Positions 23,719 to 34,746 of a DNA stretch of 64,000 nucleotides are shown here, in pieces (position 1 is the stretch's first letter; the number at the start of each line of letters is the position of its first letter). A program made the translations under genes and the position numbers. Source of the stretch: Podospora comata (taxonomy: Eukaryota; Ascomycota; Sordariomycetes; Sordariales; Podosporaceae); the NCBI GenBank assembly GCA_017354895.1, contig CP071498.1, positions 3,224,001 to 3,288,000 on the forward strand, in the 5' to 3' direction. The notes beneath the pieces are model-generated. The model did no database searches and was not told the DNA's origin. It saw only the letters and a list, made by a program, of their open reading frames with translations.

Positions 23719-25207
23719 CCATCTCCCCCCTTCTCATGCTCGCCCTCGAGCCTGATGATGGCTTCATGCCTCCAGGCGTGAGTCCTTGGGCTTGTCGGGG
23801 TATTGAGCGTGGAAGGTTCGTAAAGCCGTTTTGGCTCCATCGCTGTAGAAATGATCGAAAGGTTCCCACGTCCAATGTTTCCTTTGAGGTCAACCTTCCC
23901 ACTTGACCAGATACTTGACTTCTTCACCCATCGTGGTCGAGTCCATCACCTTTTCCACTTGATAGTCTTCTGCCTCTACCGGCTCAGCTTCTCGCAGGAC
24001 CTGGTCTGGATCAGGCAGTGCCTGTCCGCCAGCGCGATAGGGCTCGATGAGGGAGACGTGGAAGGTATTGTGGATTCGCCAGTGCTTGGGGAGAGTCAGT
24101 CGGACAGCGGTAGGCGAGATCACCTTCTGGATTTTGAACGGGCCTAACATCTTCTTATCCAGCTTCTTGGAGGGTCGACGAGTCTTGATGTGCCTGGCGT
24201 TGAGCATCACAAGCTGATCCTGTTTAAACAAAGGTGCTTCTTTTCTCTTCACATCTGCCCACTGCTTCATGCGTTTTCGGGCGTCTTCCAGAGAATTCCG
24301 CGCTTCCTTGTGAACTTAGGTTATCTAGTGTGCGTATAGCCGGCTCGAAGGGTTGTGAACGGTAGTGTTCGACGAGGGGTTATTGGAGGTAGGGTGGTAA
24401 CCGTAGTTGGCGAAGAAAGGCGACATGCCTGTTGGTGCCTTACGGGCGTTATTGTACGCGAATTCTGCTATGGGAAGTAATTCATTCCAGTTAGCCATCT
24501 CGTAGTTGACAAAGGCGCGGAGATACATCTCTAATTCTTGGTTCACGATTTCTGTCTGTCCGTCTGTCTGAGGATGGAAGGCTGTACTTATACAGCTATT
24601 GATGCCGACGAGCTTCAGGAAGTCCTTCCATAGGTGAGCGGTAAAGCGTGAATCACGGTCAGAGATAATATCTGCCGGAACGCCGTGGAGTCGCCAATAC
24701 TCGCGCGCAAAAATCCGGATCACGTCGTTAGTCTTCTTCGCCTCAACGCGTAGTGGAATAAAGTGTGCCATCTTGGTGAACATGTCCACGATAACCCAGA
24801 TCGAGTCACAACCGGAGGACAGTGGAAGATCCGTAATAAAGTCCATGGAGATCGCTCTCCACGGCTTCCAGGGAATCTCCATTGGTTGGAGCAGCCCGAA
24901 GGTGCCATGGCGTGGGTGACACCGTAACTGGTGATGTCGGAAGGGGAATATAGGCGGCGTAGCCGGGAATGAAGGGTCGCGGAGTAGGCGAGGCGTTGAA
25001 GGAGTATTCTCCTGTAGTGAAGTCGGAATCTTCGTCGTCGTCAACCCAAGGGTTACACGGTAGTGGAACGAATCCTTCAACGATATCTAAGGGTAGAGCT
25101 GATGATAATGTAGTGGACATCAACAAAGGAAGAAAGCGGGGTAAGTGGCGATAGCGCTATAGCGTCGTAGTGCAGTAGTTATCGTCTTCGATTGTTTGAA
25201 GATTATA

Positions 25208-25561
25208 TGTGACAAGGGCTGTAACATCAGAGCTTGGAACTCATGGTTCAATTCAGGCTAATAATCTTCAATGGCCTCGAAGTCTGTGATACCGAAAAGA
25301 AGAAGAAGAGATACAGTCTTGGTGTTTCCAAACACGTATTTTATCCTTCCTCGCGTGGCCCGTGCCCTTGTTGGCCTCAGGCCATCGCCAAGTCCTTCAA
25401 TATCCTACTGGGCCAGTGGGCTTCCTTTGATAACCGCCATGCCTCTGTTTGTCTGCCTCACTTTGAATGAGAGGCTCACGACGTGCAGTTACCCCTCCTT
25501 GCGGTGGTATCGACAGTGGTGTTGGGCATGATTGCAGGTGGTTGGCTTTTGCCGTGCGACA
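25208..25561 (-). repeat. Right (5') LTR of the gypsy remnant
   Basis: 354 bp copy matching 23365..23718. Outside it the sequence passes directly into transposase-like coding sequence (tcttggccg), so the five outside bases do not repeat gacag. Confidence 0.9.
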
Positions 25562-26589
25562 TCTTGGCCGCGTAGTACCACCTCGCCAACTGGTATACCG
25601 AGTGCAACCTCCCGGCCGACTGGCGTATCGCAACCACCGAGAATGGCTGGACTACCAATCCGGTAGGCCTAGATTGGATCAAGCACTTCGACTATCATAC
25701 AGCGTCCCGTACAAAGGGCAAATACCGGTTATTGATCCTCGATGGCCACGAAAGCCACCACTCGACCGAATTCGAGCGCTACTGCCAGCAGAACAACATT
25801 ATCATGCTCTGTATGCCTCCACACTCCTCCCACCTCCTCCAGCCACTCGATGTTGGCTGCTTTGGGCCGCTAAAACAGGCGTACGGTCGCCAGATCGAGG
25901 ACTTGATGCGCGCGCATATCAACCACGTAAGCAAGGTCGATTTTCTCTGTGCCTTCCGCGAGGCCTTCTTCGCCTCTATAACGGAGAAGAATATACAGGG
26001 TGGCTTTGCGGGTGCTGGCCTTGTACCGTACGATCTAGAAAAGGTGCTTTCTAAGCTAAATATAAAGCTTCGTACGCTAACACCTCCGACCTCACGGCCC
26101 GGCACTCCACAACCTTGGGTATTCTAGACACCACAAAACCCCCGAGAAGCCAACTCACAGTCAACGCTCATTAAGACTCGTATTACCAATCATTTAAATA
26201 GCTCCCCGACTTCGATGCTGGCTGCTATAGACCAGCTTACTAAGGGTACGATGGCTGTGATGCACCAGGTGGCCCTCCTTCAGTTAGAGAACGCTTCGCT
26301 CCGCAAGGCCAATGAGGCACTAAGTAAGCGCCGGAGAGCTAAAAGAACACGTGTACGGCTCGGAGGATCGCTTGCTATACAGGATGCACATGATCTACTG
26401 GACCAAAAGGCTGTGGGTGCGGAGGGAGTGGAAGAAACGCAGCAGGATGGTAGTGGTGCAGGGGGTGTCCGTACGAAGCTTCAGTGCTGTAGTGTGTGCG
26501 GCAAGCCTGGCCATAATGCGCGCACTTGCCAGGAGGCTGGAGAAGCCTCAGATTCAGCTGCTTCTGATGTAATTGTAGTCGGTTCCTAG
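25562..26589 (+). pseudogene. Fot1/pogo transposase, C-terminal half with in-frame stop
   Basis: One frame reads through the DDE_1 domain (HLANWYTECNLPADW, LLILDGHESHHS with a catalytic Asp, and PPHSSHLLQPLDVGCFGPLK). It meets a TAG at 26125-26127, then continues in the same frame through a coiled segment to RRRAKRTRVRLGGSLAIQD and a CCHC zinc knuckle (CSVCGKPGHNARTC), ending at 26587-26589. In this family the RKGGSL block and knuckle belong to the same protein, so the TAG is a nonsense change (CAG to TAG would be one C-to-T step, as RIP makes). The N-terminal DNA-binding half is absent, so the gene is dead. Confidence 0.85.
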
Positions 26590-26670
26590 TGTTGTGGTCT
26601 GGCAATTAAGGATAGTTGTAATAGAGTAGTAGAAGGTGCCTCACTCACTGATATGCCTCACTCACTGATA
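25562..26670 (+). mobile_element. Fot1/pogo-type DNA transposon, 3' half
   Basis: This piece of a Tc1/mariner-superfamily element carries the C-terminal half of the transposase. It seems to end near 26670 after a doubled tgcctcactcactgata motif (26638-26671). Its 5' half is missing: the gypsy LTR occupies that side, and no matching N-terminal part is seen left of 23365. Terminal inverted repeats cannot be checked because only one end is present. Confidence 0.7.
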
Positions 26671-28885
26671 ATGTACGTTATGGGTTTTGGAAAGACTAAA
26701 TCGAATCAAGCAAGGTTAGCATAGGTACGGTGCATGTGTGACGAAAGTGTCAAGGTGGGCGGCACTTACTTGGAATGACAAGCTGGGGGAGTCCCAGAAC
26801 CGTACAGCAGATAACTGGGTCATAGGCAGACTTGGGAACATTCACCTCTTCTGCTTGTCTAGGTAATGATGTAATGGCCTTTTTCAGTTCACTTCAGAAA
26901 CTCAGGTATGTATCGACATCTTCGTTTACACCACACTGTACGCCTGACGAGAGGCAGACTGAGGGAAATCCAGCATTGCGCCAATTCTTTCAGTCGTTTT
27001 GCTTTCCTTGAACCACGTGCCACCTAAAGACTAGTTGTGACATCAAGTTACTTCACTGTCAGGCTCTGACTTAAGATTTGGCAACATGGTTTTCCCCATC
27101 CTGTAAAGCGACTGCCGGTACACCCCAGAAAAGACGTGGACGTCTTCATTGCCTCAAGTGCCTCCTATATCGTATCGAGGGCCGTATTGACCGTGCTTAG
27201 GAGCTGCTTGTAAAAGTATCTAAGAATATCATCAATTATTACACATCTCTGCGGACTCAAAGATCACCAGGTGTCGAGTAGTTACCGTCGAGACTGTTTC
27301 TGTATAAATATACGAATTCCAGCTTGCTTTAACTGCTGGGGTAGTCGATTTCGATGTGAGCAACCCTCGATATTCCACAACCAGACAACAAGCGCATTCC
27401 TTACCTTACACCATCTACTTACACCGCATGACTCTTTATACCTCGGTTATATAAGATAACAACTACTTACCAGGCGTTTCCTTGAAATAGAGTCTCAGCA
27501 GTGCCAGTGCAAAGCTCCCGTACCAGATGTGTATTACATATGCGTGACTTGTAGAGTAAGTCCCTGGCCCCAATACACTAGCACTGAACGCAAAAACATA
27601 CCTACCTTATCCAACATAGCCCCTCATATTCGGAAACAACCCCAGTTCAGAATCCATCTCAACAGGCGCCGTATTCATATTCGGAAACAAATTCCAGCTC
27701 GGAATCCCTCTCAACAGGCCACATATTCAACGGAGCCCTCGCATTCGACAACAACCCCAGCTCAGCCAGCCCAGAGAGACTGAAGCGAAAGAGAAAACTC
27801 GAATCTAAAGAAGCAGCGAAGAAGGCAAAGCAAAAAAATGCAAATGCCCAGGGGTGCAGGTAGGCTCAGCAAGACGGCAACCTGGAGTACTTTAACGGAA
27901 GTGATCAGCAAGGTAGACATACATCGTTCGCCAGGCTAAAAACAAGGGAAATAGGGCGGAGGTAGAGAAATGGGGAAGGCGAAACGGCAAAGGTATGGTT
28001 GGGATGAAGTTTGATCGCAATTACAGGGTCGCTGATGACACGGGGAAGATAAAATGGAACCACCCAGCTGGTTTTGGGACTGGAGGGGGCATGTTGTCGG
28101 TGTTGCGGGATATGAGTGGATTTGTGATGGATTTTGGTGGTTTATGGTGTTGTGGAATTGCAGTTTTGAGTTTTTGGTTCCATTTTTTATTTATTTTTTT
28201 GCAGCTCAAGGTTATTGGAGGACCAGCTGGTCTGGGGTTCTAGAGCGTAGGTACATCTAGTAATCAATTTCAAGATTGAAACATGTTAATGATCTCAATG
28301 GTTATGTCTCATCCTGTCAAGCATCACTGTAAGTACGTACCTAACCACCTTACAACGGCGAGCTCATGAAGGTAGCAACAGGTAATATCTCCTGCAATAT
28401 CAAAAATCCCATATATCAGCGGCTATCAACTATCTTGTAAGACCCGGCCTCATTCAAGACCCCTATTGCAGACAAGGAAGTCAGAACAACAATTAACCCC
28501 TGTCCGGGACACTGGCAAGGCTCTGACCTGCGCCGCAAAGGGGGCTTGATGAGCTGAACCACCATTGGACACCAAATCAAACGGTATTGGCCAAGATTTG
28601 CCTGGACCACCTGCACTCTGCACTGTCACCACCTGTCACACCCCACGATGGCTTAGCTTGGCGCCCAAAAGTCTGCAGCGTAACCGCCACAATTCATCCC
28701 AAGGCACACTATCAATTCTGGGCAACATAGCACAAGTACCGGTACCTTCCTGGGGCTGAACCCCTAAACGCGAGATACCCCAAGATTGCTCGACAAAGAC
28801 TGTTACCTGACTTCCCACCTCCATCATTTCCAACCTCAAATCATCATCGCGTCATGGCACCAACCAAGAACCATGCGCCGCGACA
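26671..28885. other. Long gene-poor region with a short tandem repeat
   Basis: 2.2 kb with no gene I can support. A 51 bp unit beginning catattcggaaacaa occurs at 27625 and 27676, with a diverged third near 27722. Just downstream a frame reads a basic stretch (LKRKRKLESKEAAKKAKQKN), and 27995..28130 gives KFDRNYRVADDTGKIKWNHP. These could be remains of a decayed repeat-containing gene. The part next to 28886 should be the promoter of the following gene. Confidence 0.4.
27625..27770 (+). repeat. 51 bp tandem repeat, about 2.5 copies
   Basis: Units start at 27625 and 27676; a partial and more diverged copy starts near 27722. The 51 bp period is 17 codons, and one frame is open across the units (YSETTPVQNPSQQAPYSYSE), which suggests the repeat was once coding. 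Confidence 0.6.
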
Positions 28886-29755
28886 ATGTTAACCGGCATG
28901 GAATTCTGGAAAGACTTCCCCATCACCAACAACAACGACAGCAACACCTTGCCATTATTACCCATCACCAGCCCAGAAACATGGCTCCGTCTAATGAACC
29001 ACTCCACCGCCAAGCTTGGCCTCTCCTACTTCCCACCAAACCTCCTCGCCGTCCCTCACAACTTCTCCTCATTTGACACCATCCCAACCAGCAGCCTGGT
29101 CATCACCCTCCCCGACCCAGACTCCTCCCGCTTAGAAAACAACCCTCAGCAATTAGACCAACTAATCTACGGTCTCATCTGCACGTTAGCCGGCATCTGG
29201 GTGGCAGCCTGGGCAGCATGGACGTGGTACCACAACGGCACTCTTCTCATCCCACGAGTATCACTACCAGGCTCAAAAGACGTAAATAATGATGTCGAAC
29301 TTGGCGCCCACACCGCAGCAGTGGATTTCGTCTCCCCTGAAACATTCCACGCTGGGTTTCTAAAGTATTATTATGATGTCGGCGGGGATGAGCACCAATT
29401 GGCGGACAATATCTTCAGCCACTCCGCTGACTCTCACAATAAGCGGGAGAAGCCAGTCACGGGGGAGGATGTGGAGGAGTTGACAAAGTTGGTGCAAAAG
29501 ATGTACGAGATTGATGTTGAACTGTTTGGGTTGCAAGATGCGAGGTATATCACCGAGGATAAAAAGGATAAACTGAGGAGGAAGAGGGAGGCGATGCTAG
29601 TGGAGGCGGCGAGGGTGGTGGAATCTTGGGCGGATAGGCGGTGGTTGCACATCAACAAGTGGGAGGAGGGGGAGTATGACACTGTCTTGGAGATTCTGGA
29701 CGTGCTGAGGGAGTATGTCGAGGCGGAGAGGCAGAAGAGGGTGTATGTCTATTAA
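28886..29755 (+). CDS. Single-helix membrane protein of unknown function
   Basis: 289-residue intronless gene. One hydrophobic helix lies at about residues 93-114 (LIYGLICTLAGIWVAAWAAW). It is preceded by a Pro/Asn-rich N-terminal part without signal peptide and followed by about 170 charged, helical residues (ELTKLVQKMYEIDVELFGLQ, KKDKLRRKREAMLVEAARV). The charge pattern suggests the long C-terminal part is cytosolic and may form a coiled coil. No family is recognised. An internal ATG at 28898 (MEFWKD) is an alternative start. Confidence 0.7.
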   Translation: MLTGMEFWKDFPITNNNDSNTLPLLPITSPETWLRLMNHSTAKLGLSYFPPNLLAVPHNFSSFDTIPTSSLVITLPDPDSSRLENNPQQLDQLIYGLICTLAGIWVAAWAAWTWYHNGTLLIPRVSLPGSKDVNNDVELGAHTAAVDFVSPETFHAGFLKYYYDVGGDEHQLADNIFSHSADSHNKREKPVTGEDVEELTKLVQKMYEIDVELFGLQDARYITEDKKDKLRRKREAMLVEAARVVESWADRRWLHINKWEEGEYDTVLEILDVLREYVEAERQKRVYVY

Positions 29756-29985
29756 AAATGGAACATTTTTTGCAAAGGCAAGATGTATTTGTTGCTAAAG
29801 TAATAACAGAAGAAATCAAAATGTGCACAGAAATCACCTGACATGGCCGTGAACAAAACCAACAGCGATACATCCCAAGCGCAACCCCCCAACAAGACAT
29901 CACGCCGTCATCTCTACAATCCGAGCCATTTTGATTTCCAACCCTCCCCCATCACCTTCTTCCTGCATCCACCTCCACCAAGAAC

Positions 29986-31332
29986 TCACCTCCTAAACTG
30001 CGCACTCCCATCCTCCCCAACCCCCATCCTAGCCTCCATCTCCGCTGGCAATCTATCCTCCTCCTTGGTCTCCTTCCAGTTATTCCCCCCCTTGATTTCC
30101 ACCGTCGGCTTCCCAAACCCAAAATCAAAAGCAACATCATGCCCACTCTCCCAATCCAGCTTCTGCCTCTCCTGCACCGGCAACCCCGCCGCACTCTCCA
30201 AATCCCGCTTGCTACCACCACCACTGGCAGCACTACCAGACCGTGTATGTCTCCTGAACGGGTTGTTCTCCATCCGCTTGTGCCACATGATGTAAAGGAT
30301 GACGATGAGCAGAATCAACGAGCCGCCTCCCAGACCGGCTGCAACGCCGATTTTGGTGGAGAGGGGAATCCCGCTGCTTTCAGATGGGGTGGGGCTGGCG
30401 GAGGGGAGGGGGCTGTTATCGAGAGGAAGGTCGGGGGAAACGTTGGTGTTGATTAGGGGGTTTGTGGTGTCGGAGGTTGTTGGAGGAGAAGGGCTGTCGG
30501 TAGTATCGTCGTCGACTACGGCGTTTACTTGGGTCGGTTGGGGTGGGATGAAGACCGACATGAAGGGGGAGCCGTTGGCAGGTGTGACGAGGCTGAGGAA
30601 GGGGGAGGTGTTGTCGGGTTGCTCGGCGGTTGTTGTTGGGGGGGGGGTTGAAGCAGGAGCAGGGGTGGTATCGGCTGGCAGTGAGGGGAGCGGGAGGAGG
30701 ACTGCACCGCCGGCGCCAGAGTCGGCATCTGGGGAGGGAGCTGGAGGGGCATCGGGCGCTGGGGCTGGCGAGGGCACAGGTTCGGGGTCTTCTTGCTCGG
30801 CGGGAGGGTCGGCAATGACAATCGGCGCTGGTACGGGTGCCGGTCCTGGGCTCGGCTCTGGTGATGGAGCGGGAGCTGGTGCAGGTGTTGGTTCTTCGAC
30901 TGCTGGAATCTCCGCGACGGGCACAGGCACCTGTACAACTGGAGCAGTCGATTCTTCAGGCGTCGGTTCGGGAGTCGGAGCCTCAACGACGGGTGTCTCC
31001 TCCACAGCGGGGGATTCTTCCTCCGCAGGCGTTGGGGAAGGAGTTGGTTCTGGAGCCGCAACTGCCTCCTCATCCGGCGTTGTCGTCCCTGGTGCCCCGA
31101 TAACCCCGTCCAAAATCTCTGTCGGATCCGGAAGGGCGCCCACGATATCATCCGCCACCGTCGGCACCGGGACCGCATCGATCAAATCCTGAAGTCCAGG
31201 CACAAGCCCTCCCCCCTCTGACCCTGCCGGTTCCTCAACACCATTACTGTCCCCTCCCAACAAATCATCCAATGTCGGCAACTGGGCCATCGCCAGCGCG
31301 GCCTGAAGCCAAAAAATGCGGATGACCAGCAT
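29986..31332 (-). CDS. Proline-rich type I cell-surface protein
   Basis: 448 residues, one exon. Signal peptide at the N-terminus (IFWLQAALAMAQLPTL), then about 300 residues dominated by Pro, Ala, Thr, Ser and Glu. The low-complexity PAPAPSPEPSPGPAP type is expected to be heavily O-mannosylated and extended. One transmembrane helix follows (GVAAGLGGGSLILLIVILYIMW), and about 95 cytosolic residues starting with a basic stop-transfer (HKRMENNPFRRH). The layout is that of fungal wall-stress sensors and mucins, but no WSC domain or Cys cluster is present, so sensor function is only inferred. The acidic LPTLDDLLGGDSNG start of the mature part may be a short folded motif. Confidence 0.8.
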   Translation of the reverse strand: MLVIRIFWLQAALAMAQLPTLDDLLGGDSNGVEEPAGSEGGGLVPGLQDLIDAVPVPTVADDIVGALPDPTEILDGVIGAPGTTTPDEEAVAAPEPTPSPTPAEEESPAVEETPVVEAPTPEPTPEESTAPVVQVPVPVAEIPAVEEPTPAPAPAPSPEPSPGPAPVPAPIVIADPPAEQEDPEPVPSPAPAPDAPPAPSPDADSGAGGAVLLPLPSLPADTTPAPASTPPPTTTAEQPDNTSPFLSLVTPANGSPFMSVFIPPQPTQVNAVVDDDTTDSPSPPTTSDTTNPLINTNVSPDLPLDNSPLPSASPTPSESSGIPLSTKIGVAAGLGGGSLILLIVILYIMWHKRMENNPFRRHTRSGSAASGGGSKRDLESAAGLPVQERQKLDWESGHDVAFDFGFGKPTVEIKGGNNWKETKEEDRLPAEMEARMGVGEDGSAQFRR

Positions 31333-32082
31333 CGTTCAATATTTTCCAAACAACAAAAATTACAAGAATATAAGATGAAGAAAAATAGGCCAACGCCAGG
31401 GCTCAACACAACAAAAACATCTTGGGCTGGTGCCAAAAGTGAAAGCCAAACGACAACCAGTTGTCGAGAAGAAAACCAGAAAGGTTCAACGATTCAACCC
31501 GTTTGATCATCCCATGCACGGACGGGCAGCTGGATAAAAAGAGCGAACATTATCGTCAAACTTGGCATTCTGCCCGTGTCCACGATTCCGGGACTATCTT
31601 CGTTTCAGATGTTGGAGCTTCTGGTGGTGAACGCGGGGATGCAGGGGTTAATCGTAGCCGAAACGGGAAGCTCGCGTATCATGATGCCACTGATGCTACG
31701 AAAGCACCCCTGAGATCCGCGGAAAAAAAGCCACAACCTCGGTGTCCAAGCGCTGCCCTATGACGCGGCGTATCGAGATGTTCTCGGCTAGGAGAGCCTG
31801 CATTCACCACGAGGAAGTGTTCTAACCTGAACCTGACTCGGATTGTAAGATCAGCTAAACATGCTGGTGACAATACACCAGCTTGTGGCGCCCATGAACG
31901 TCTCGCACGAGCATCATACGTTATAACAAACGGCTGTTATCATAAATGTAGCTCTTCTGGTACAAGCTTGTATGCACTGAACCCAACTGGTGAAGAACAA
32001 AAAGGGGCAAAAAGGGGGGTAGTTGCCAAGCAACATGTCTACCAATGCTTGGCATATCCAACGAGACTTCAACAAGTTCAGA
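31333..32082. other. Intergenic, no gene seen
   Basis: 750 bases: promoter of the proline-rich surface protein at the left, 3' flank of the glycosyltransferase at the right. Nothing coding is supported. Confidence 0.5.
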
Positions 32083-33766
32083 TCACAACTGATCACTGAT
32101 CCAAGAATAGAGCCAGTAGCTTACACCGGCAAACCCGGCAGTCGCCAGTCCTCCGAGGAGCAACAGATCCAGGTTCTTGGCTTTCCATATCGGCATTCTA
32201 ACGTCTGCCGTCTGAAGATGCATCGGTCTCATCTTCCCACTGTTGGGATCCAGTCCGAACTTTGCATCGTACATCATCTCCTCGATCAGGTCGGCGGCAT
32301 AATGTTTCTTCCGGGCTGATATTCGGGCAATGTGCCTCATCCGCTCAACATTTCTCGCAAAGCTGCCGTCCTCATCAAGCAGTACCTGCCGGCCCTTGTC
32401 GTAGATCTCGTCTCTTGTGAATGTGGCCTTATCGAGGCCCAACCCGACACCTGCTTCGACAATCCGTAGACAGTTCAAAAGCTGGTCGAAAAAGAATCCC
32501 AGAGACAACATACGCACTCCATGGTACATCGCCTCATTGACGCTGCTCCCGCCACCATGGGTAACAAAGAGTATCGTGTCCGGATGATCCAATATTGCTC
32601 TCTGAGGCGCAAAAGGCGTGAAATACCACCTCTCGCTCTGATTTTCCAACAGCATCCCCACTGGCTCCCTGACTCCCCCAGTCCACTGATTCAGCAACGG
32701 TTGAAACTGCTGCCTCTGTTTCTTTCCGACCGTCCAAATCACCCCATCTACCAATCCATCCGCCAACAAATCCCCCAATGCCCCCAAAAACATCACAACC
32801 TGCTCCGCCGGCAGCGTTATATGCGTCCCAAAACAAACATACACCACCCTCCTCTTCTTCCCCCGCTCATAGAACCCCCTCAACTCCCCATCCAACCCAG
32901 GATACTCCTCCGACAAAATCGGCCCAACAGCCTGCAAAAGCGGCGGGCAATCTTTTGGCGTCTCCAACCCCCAAAAGCTATTCACCAAACCCAGGTAATC
33001 CGGCTTTCCCGCTGTCACCCCGGCCAGGGGGTAATTCACTCCGGCCTCTCTCCTCATCCTCTTCACCCACCTCAAATACGGCACCACCGTCGTGACTGCC
33101 CTCAACGGCCTCAGCGCCGCGCGTATCCTCTGCCAAAGGCTTGCCTTTTCCGAAGTCAGGGCATCGACTTGAAACCCAGGAATCCCGGGGATATGCCCCG
33201 CTGATACCATCCCGTACGGCATCTGCGGCCAGACCATCGCCACTGGAACGCCAAACTGTTTTTGCATATCCCTTGTTGCCTCGACAAAGAAATCAGTCAC
33301 GATCGCGTCGGGGGAGATGGCTTTGGTGATGCGGAGGAGGTGGGTGTAATCCGACGTCCAGAAGGCGTCGACTGTATATTTGGGCGCGAAGTAAGACTTG
33401 TAATCAACGCGGATGTCGGTGTTTTGGAGGGCGAGGTAGTGGGCTTCTTCTTGTTGGGGGGTTAGAGGGTCGCCCATGGGGTGGATGTGGGCAGGGGAGA
33501 TGAAGGCGTAGGAGGGGTTGGTGAGGATCCATTTCTCTTGGGTTTTGTGGGTTGCGAAGTGGATTGTGTGCCCGCGGGAGGCGAGCAGGCGGCCGAGTTC
33601 GAGGACTGGGGCTGAAGTATGGAGAGGAGGGGGTTAGAGGTTGATGGAAAAGAGAGTGGGCGATAAAGAAAGAGAGATTACCGGCGTGAGTGAAGCCCCC
33701 TGTCCCGGTGACGAGGAGAATGGTGCATTTGGAGAGGGTTTCGTCTGAACTTTGATCGGCGGACAT
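32083..33766 (-). CDS. UDP-glycosyltransferase, membrane-anchored (GT1 type)
   Basis: 537 residues from exons 33766..33682 and 33611..32083. The N-terminal acceptor fold shows LLVTGTGGFTHAAPVLELG and HTIHFATHK. The C-terminal donor-binding signature is FTPFAPQRAILDHPDTILFV, then THGGGSSVNEAMYHGVRML and DQLLNCLRI. That is the PSPG-like region of GT1 enzymes, with the conserved HGG and a trailing D-Q. It transfers a sugar from a UDP-sugar to a small hydrophobic acceptor. A C-terminal helix (LDLLLLGGLATAGFAGVSYWLY) should anchor it in the ER, as in animal UGTs and unlike most soluble fungal sterol glucosyltransferases. The acceptor is unknown. Confidence 0.9.
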
Positions 33767-34390
33767 GGCTTCGGGTTAGAGACGAGGTTTAGTTTGGGCG
33801 GGTTGTTTGCATGTCGATGAGTGAAGCGTGAAAGCAAGCACACGTCGTCAAAAACGGTGACACGGACACGGAGAACAAGAAGCTGTCTGACATCCGGGCC
33901 GTTTCATTGGCCGCTTTGGGACTCCCCGCGAACCTCACCACGCCGCGAATGGTGGGAGTCAGTGCAACGTTTGTGCAGCCAACAGTTTACAGCGGGATGA
34001 AAGCTGACAGCAGACTTGCCATTAGAAGTATCTGGAATCTGCTCATCATCATACCACTTGTTGGTCCTCGCCGCTATTGGTGGCTGTGCTGTCAGCGACA
34101 TCACCGAATGGCTTGATATGGCCCGTGCACCGATCACCACATCATTTCTTTTCACCTCAAATCGTGATTGCTTACGACTATGTAGGTATGTATGACTTGC
34201 TTCATTCACTGCCTTGGAACCTAACCCTAGTTGAGATCACATTAAGACTAGGGTAATGGCACTATCATGCTGAATCGAGAGTAGTCGCGTACGCGATTTG
34301 TCTAGGTAGGTAGGCTCAGTCAGTACCTGGACGGCAACACTTAACAAGCGATAGCTGCCCACCTGATCAAGAATTCCGCTATGGCCTCTC
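33767..34390. other. Intergenic, no gene seen
   Basis: 620 bases containing the glycosyltransferase promoter; no coding frame supported. Confidence 0.5.
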
Positions 34391-34712
34391 TCAATCTATC
34401 AAACTCCATCTGAAGCTTGACACCTGAGTATCCATCCTCACTTCATCAAACCTCCTCACCGGGCGCAAATCGTCAAAGTGTTTCAGTCCGCGTTCAGTGA
34501 TTCGTCCAATCTCTGCCCCCAAAGTATCGACCAAATGCAGCTCTGGGCCTTCACCAGCGAGAGGAAGCTTTTCTACAGTATCGTCGTCCCAAAAGACCCA
34601 GCCGAATCTCTGATGGATTTCGGGGACAAATGCAAAGTCAGTATATGTATCACCGGACGGTAGATGAGAGACTCGGAAGAGTCTCTCATCTTTCGCATGC
34701 CAATTAGTAAAG

Positions 34713-34746
<34 letters not shown>

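Larger units (their letters stand above)
23365..25561 (-). mobile_element. Ty3/gypsy LTR retrotransposon remnant (chromovirus-type)
   Basis: Fossil element bounded by two 354 bp direct repeats that start TGTGAC and end GACA. Coding remnants read on the minus strand: an integrase core with the DDE region and chromodomain-side C-terminus (KWNLL-like end VKYLVKWEG), and a short open stretch of unclear assignment beside the right LTR. The purine-rich tract agaaggggggagatgg (minus strand) abuts the left LTR, so the left one is the 3' LTR. At about 2.2 kb it is far shorter than a whole gypsy element (5-7 kb), with most of gag-pol gone. It is broken in several places. The LTRs differ at about 9 of 354 sites, mostly C/T transitions, so it is fairly young or RIP-touched. 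The flanking five bases do not match. Confidence 0.88.

Noticed and set aside
30299-31192. Gly/Ala/Ser-rich plus-strand frame
   Set aside because: Antisense of the proline-rich stalk of the surface protein; low-complexity mirror image.
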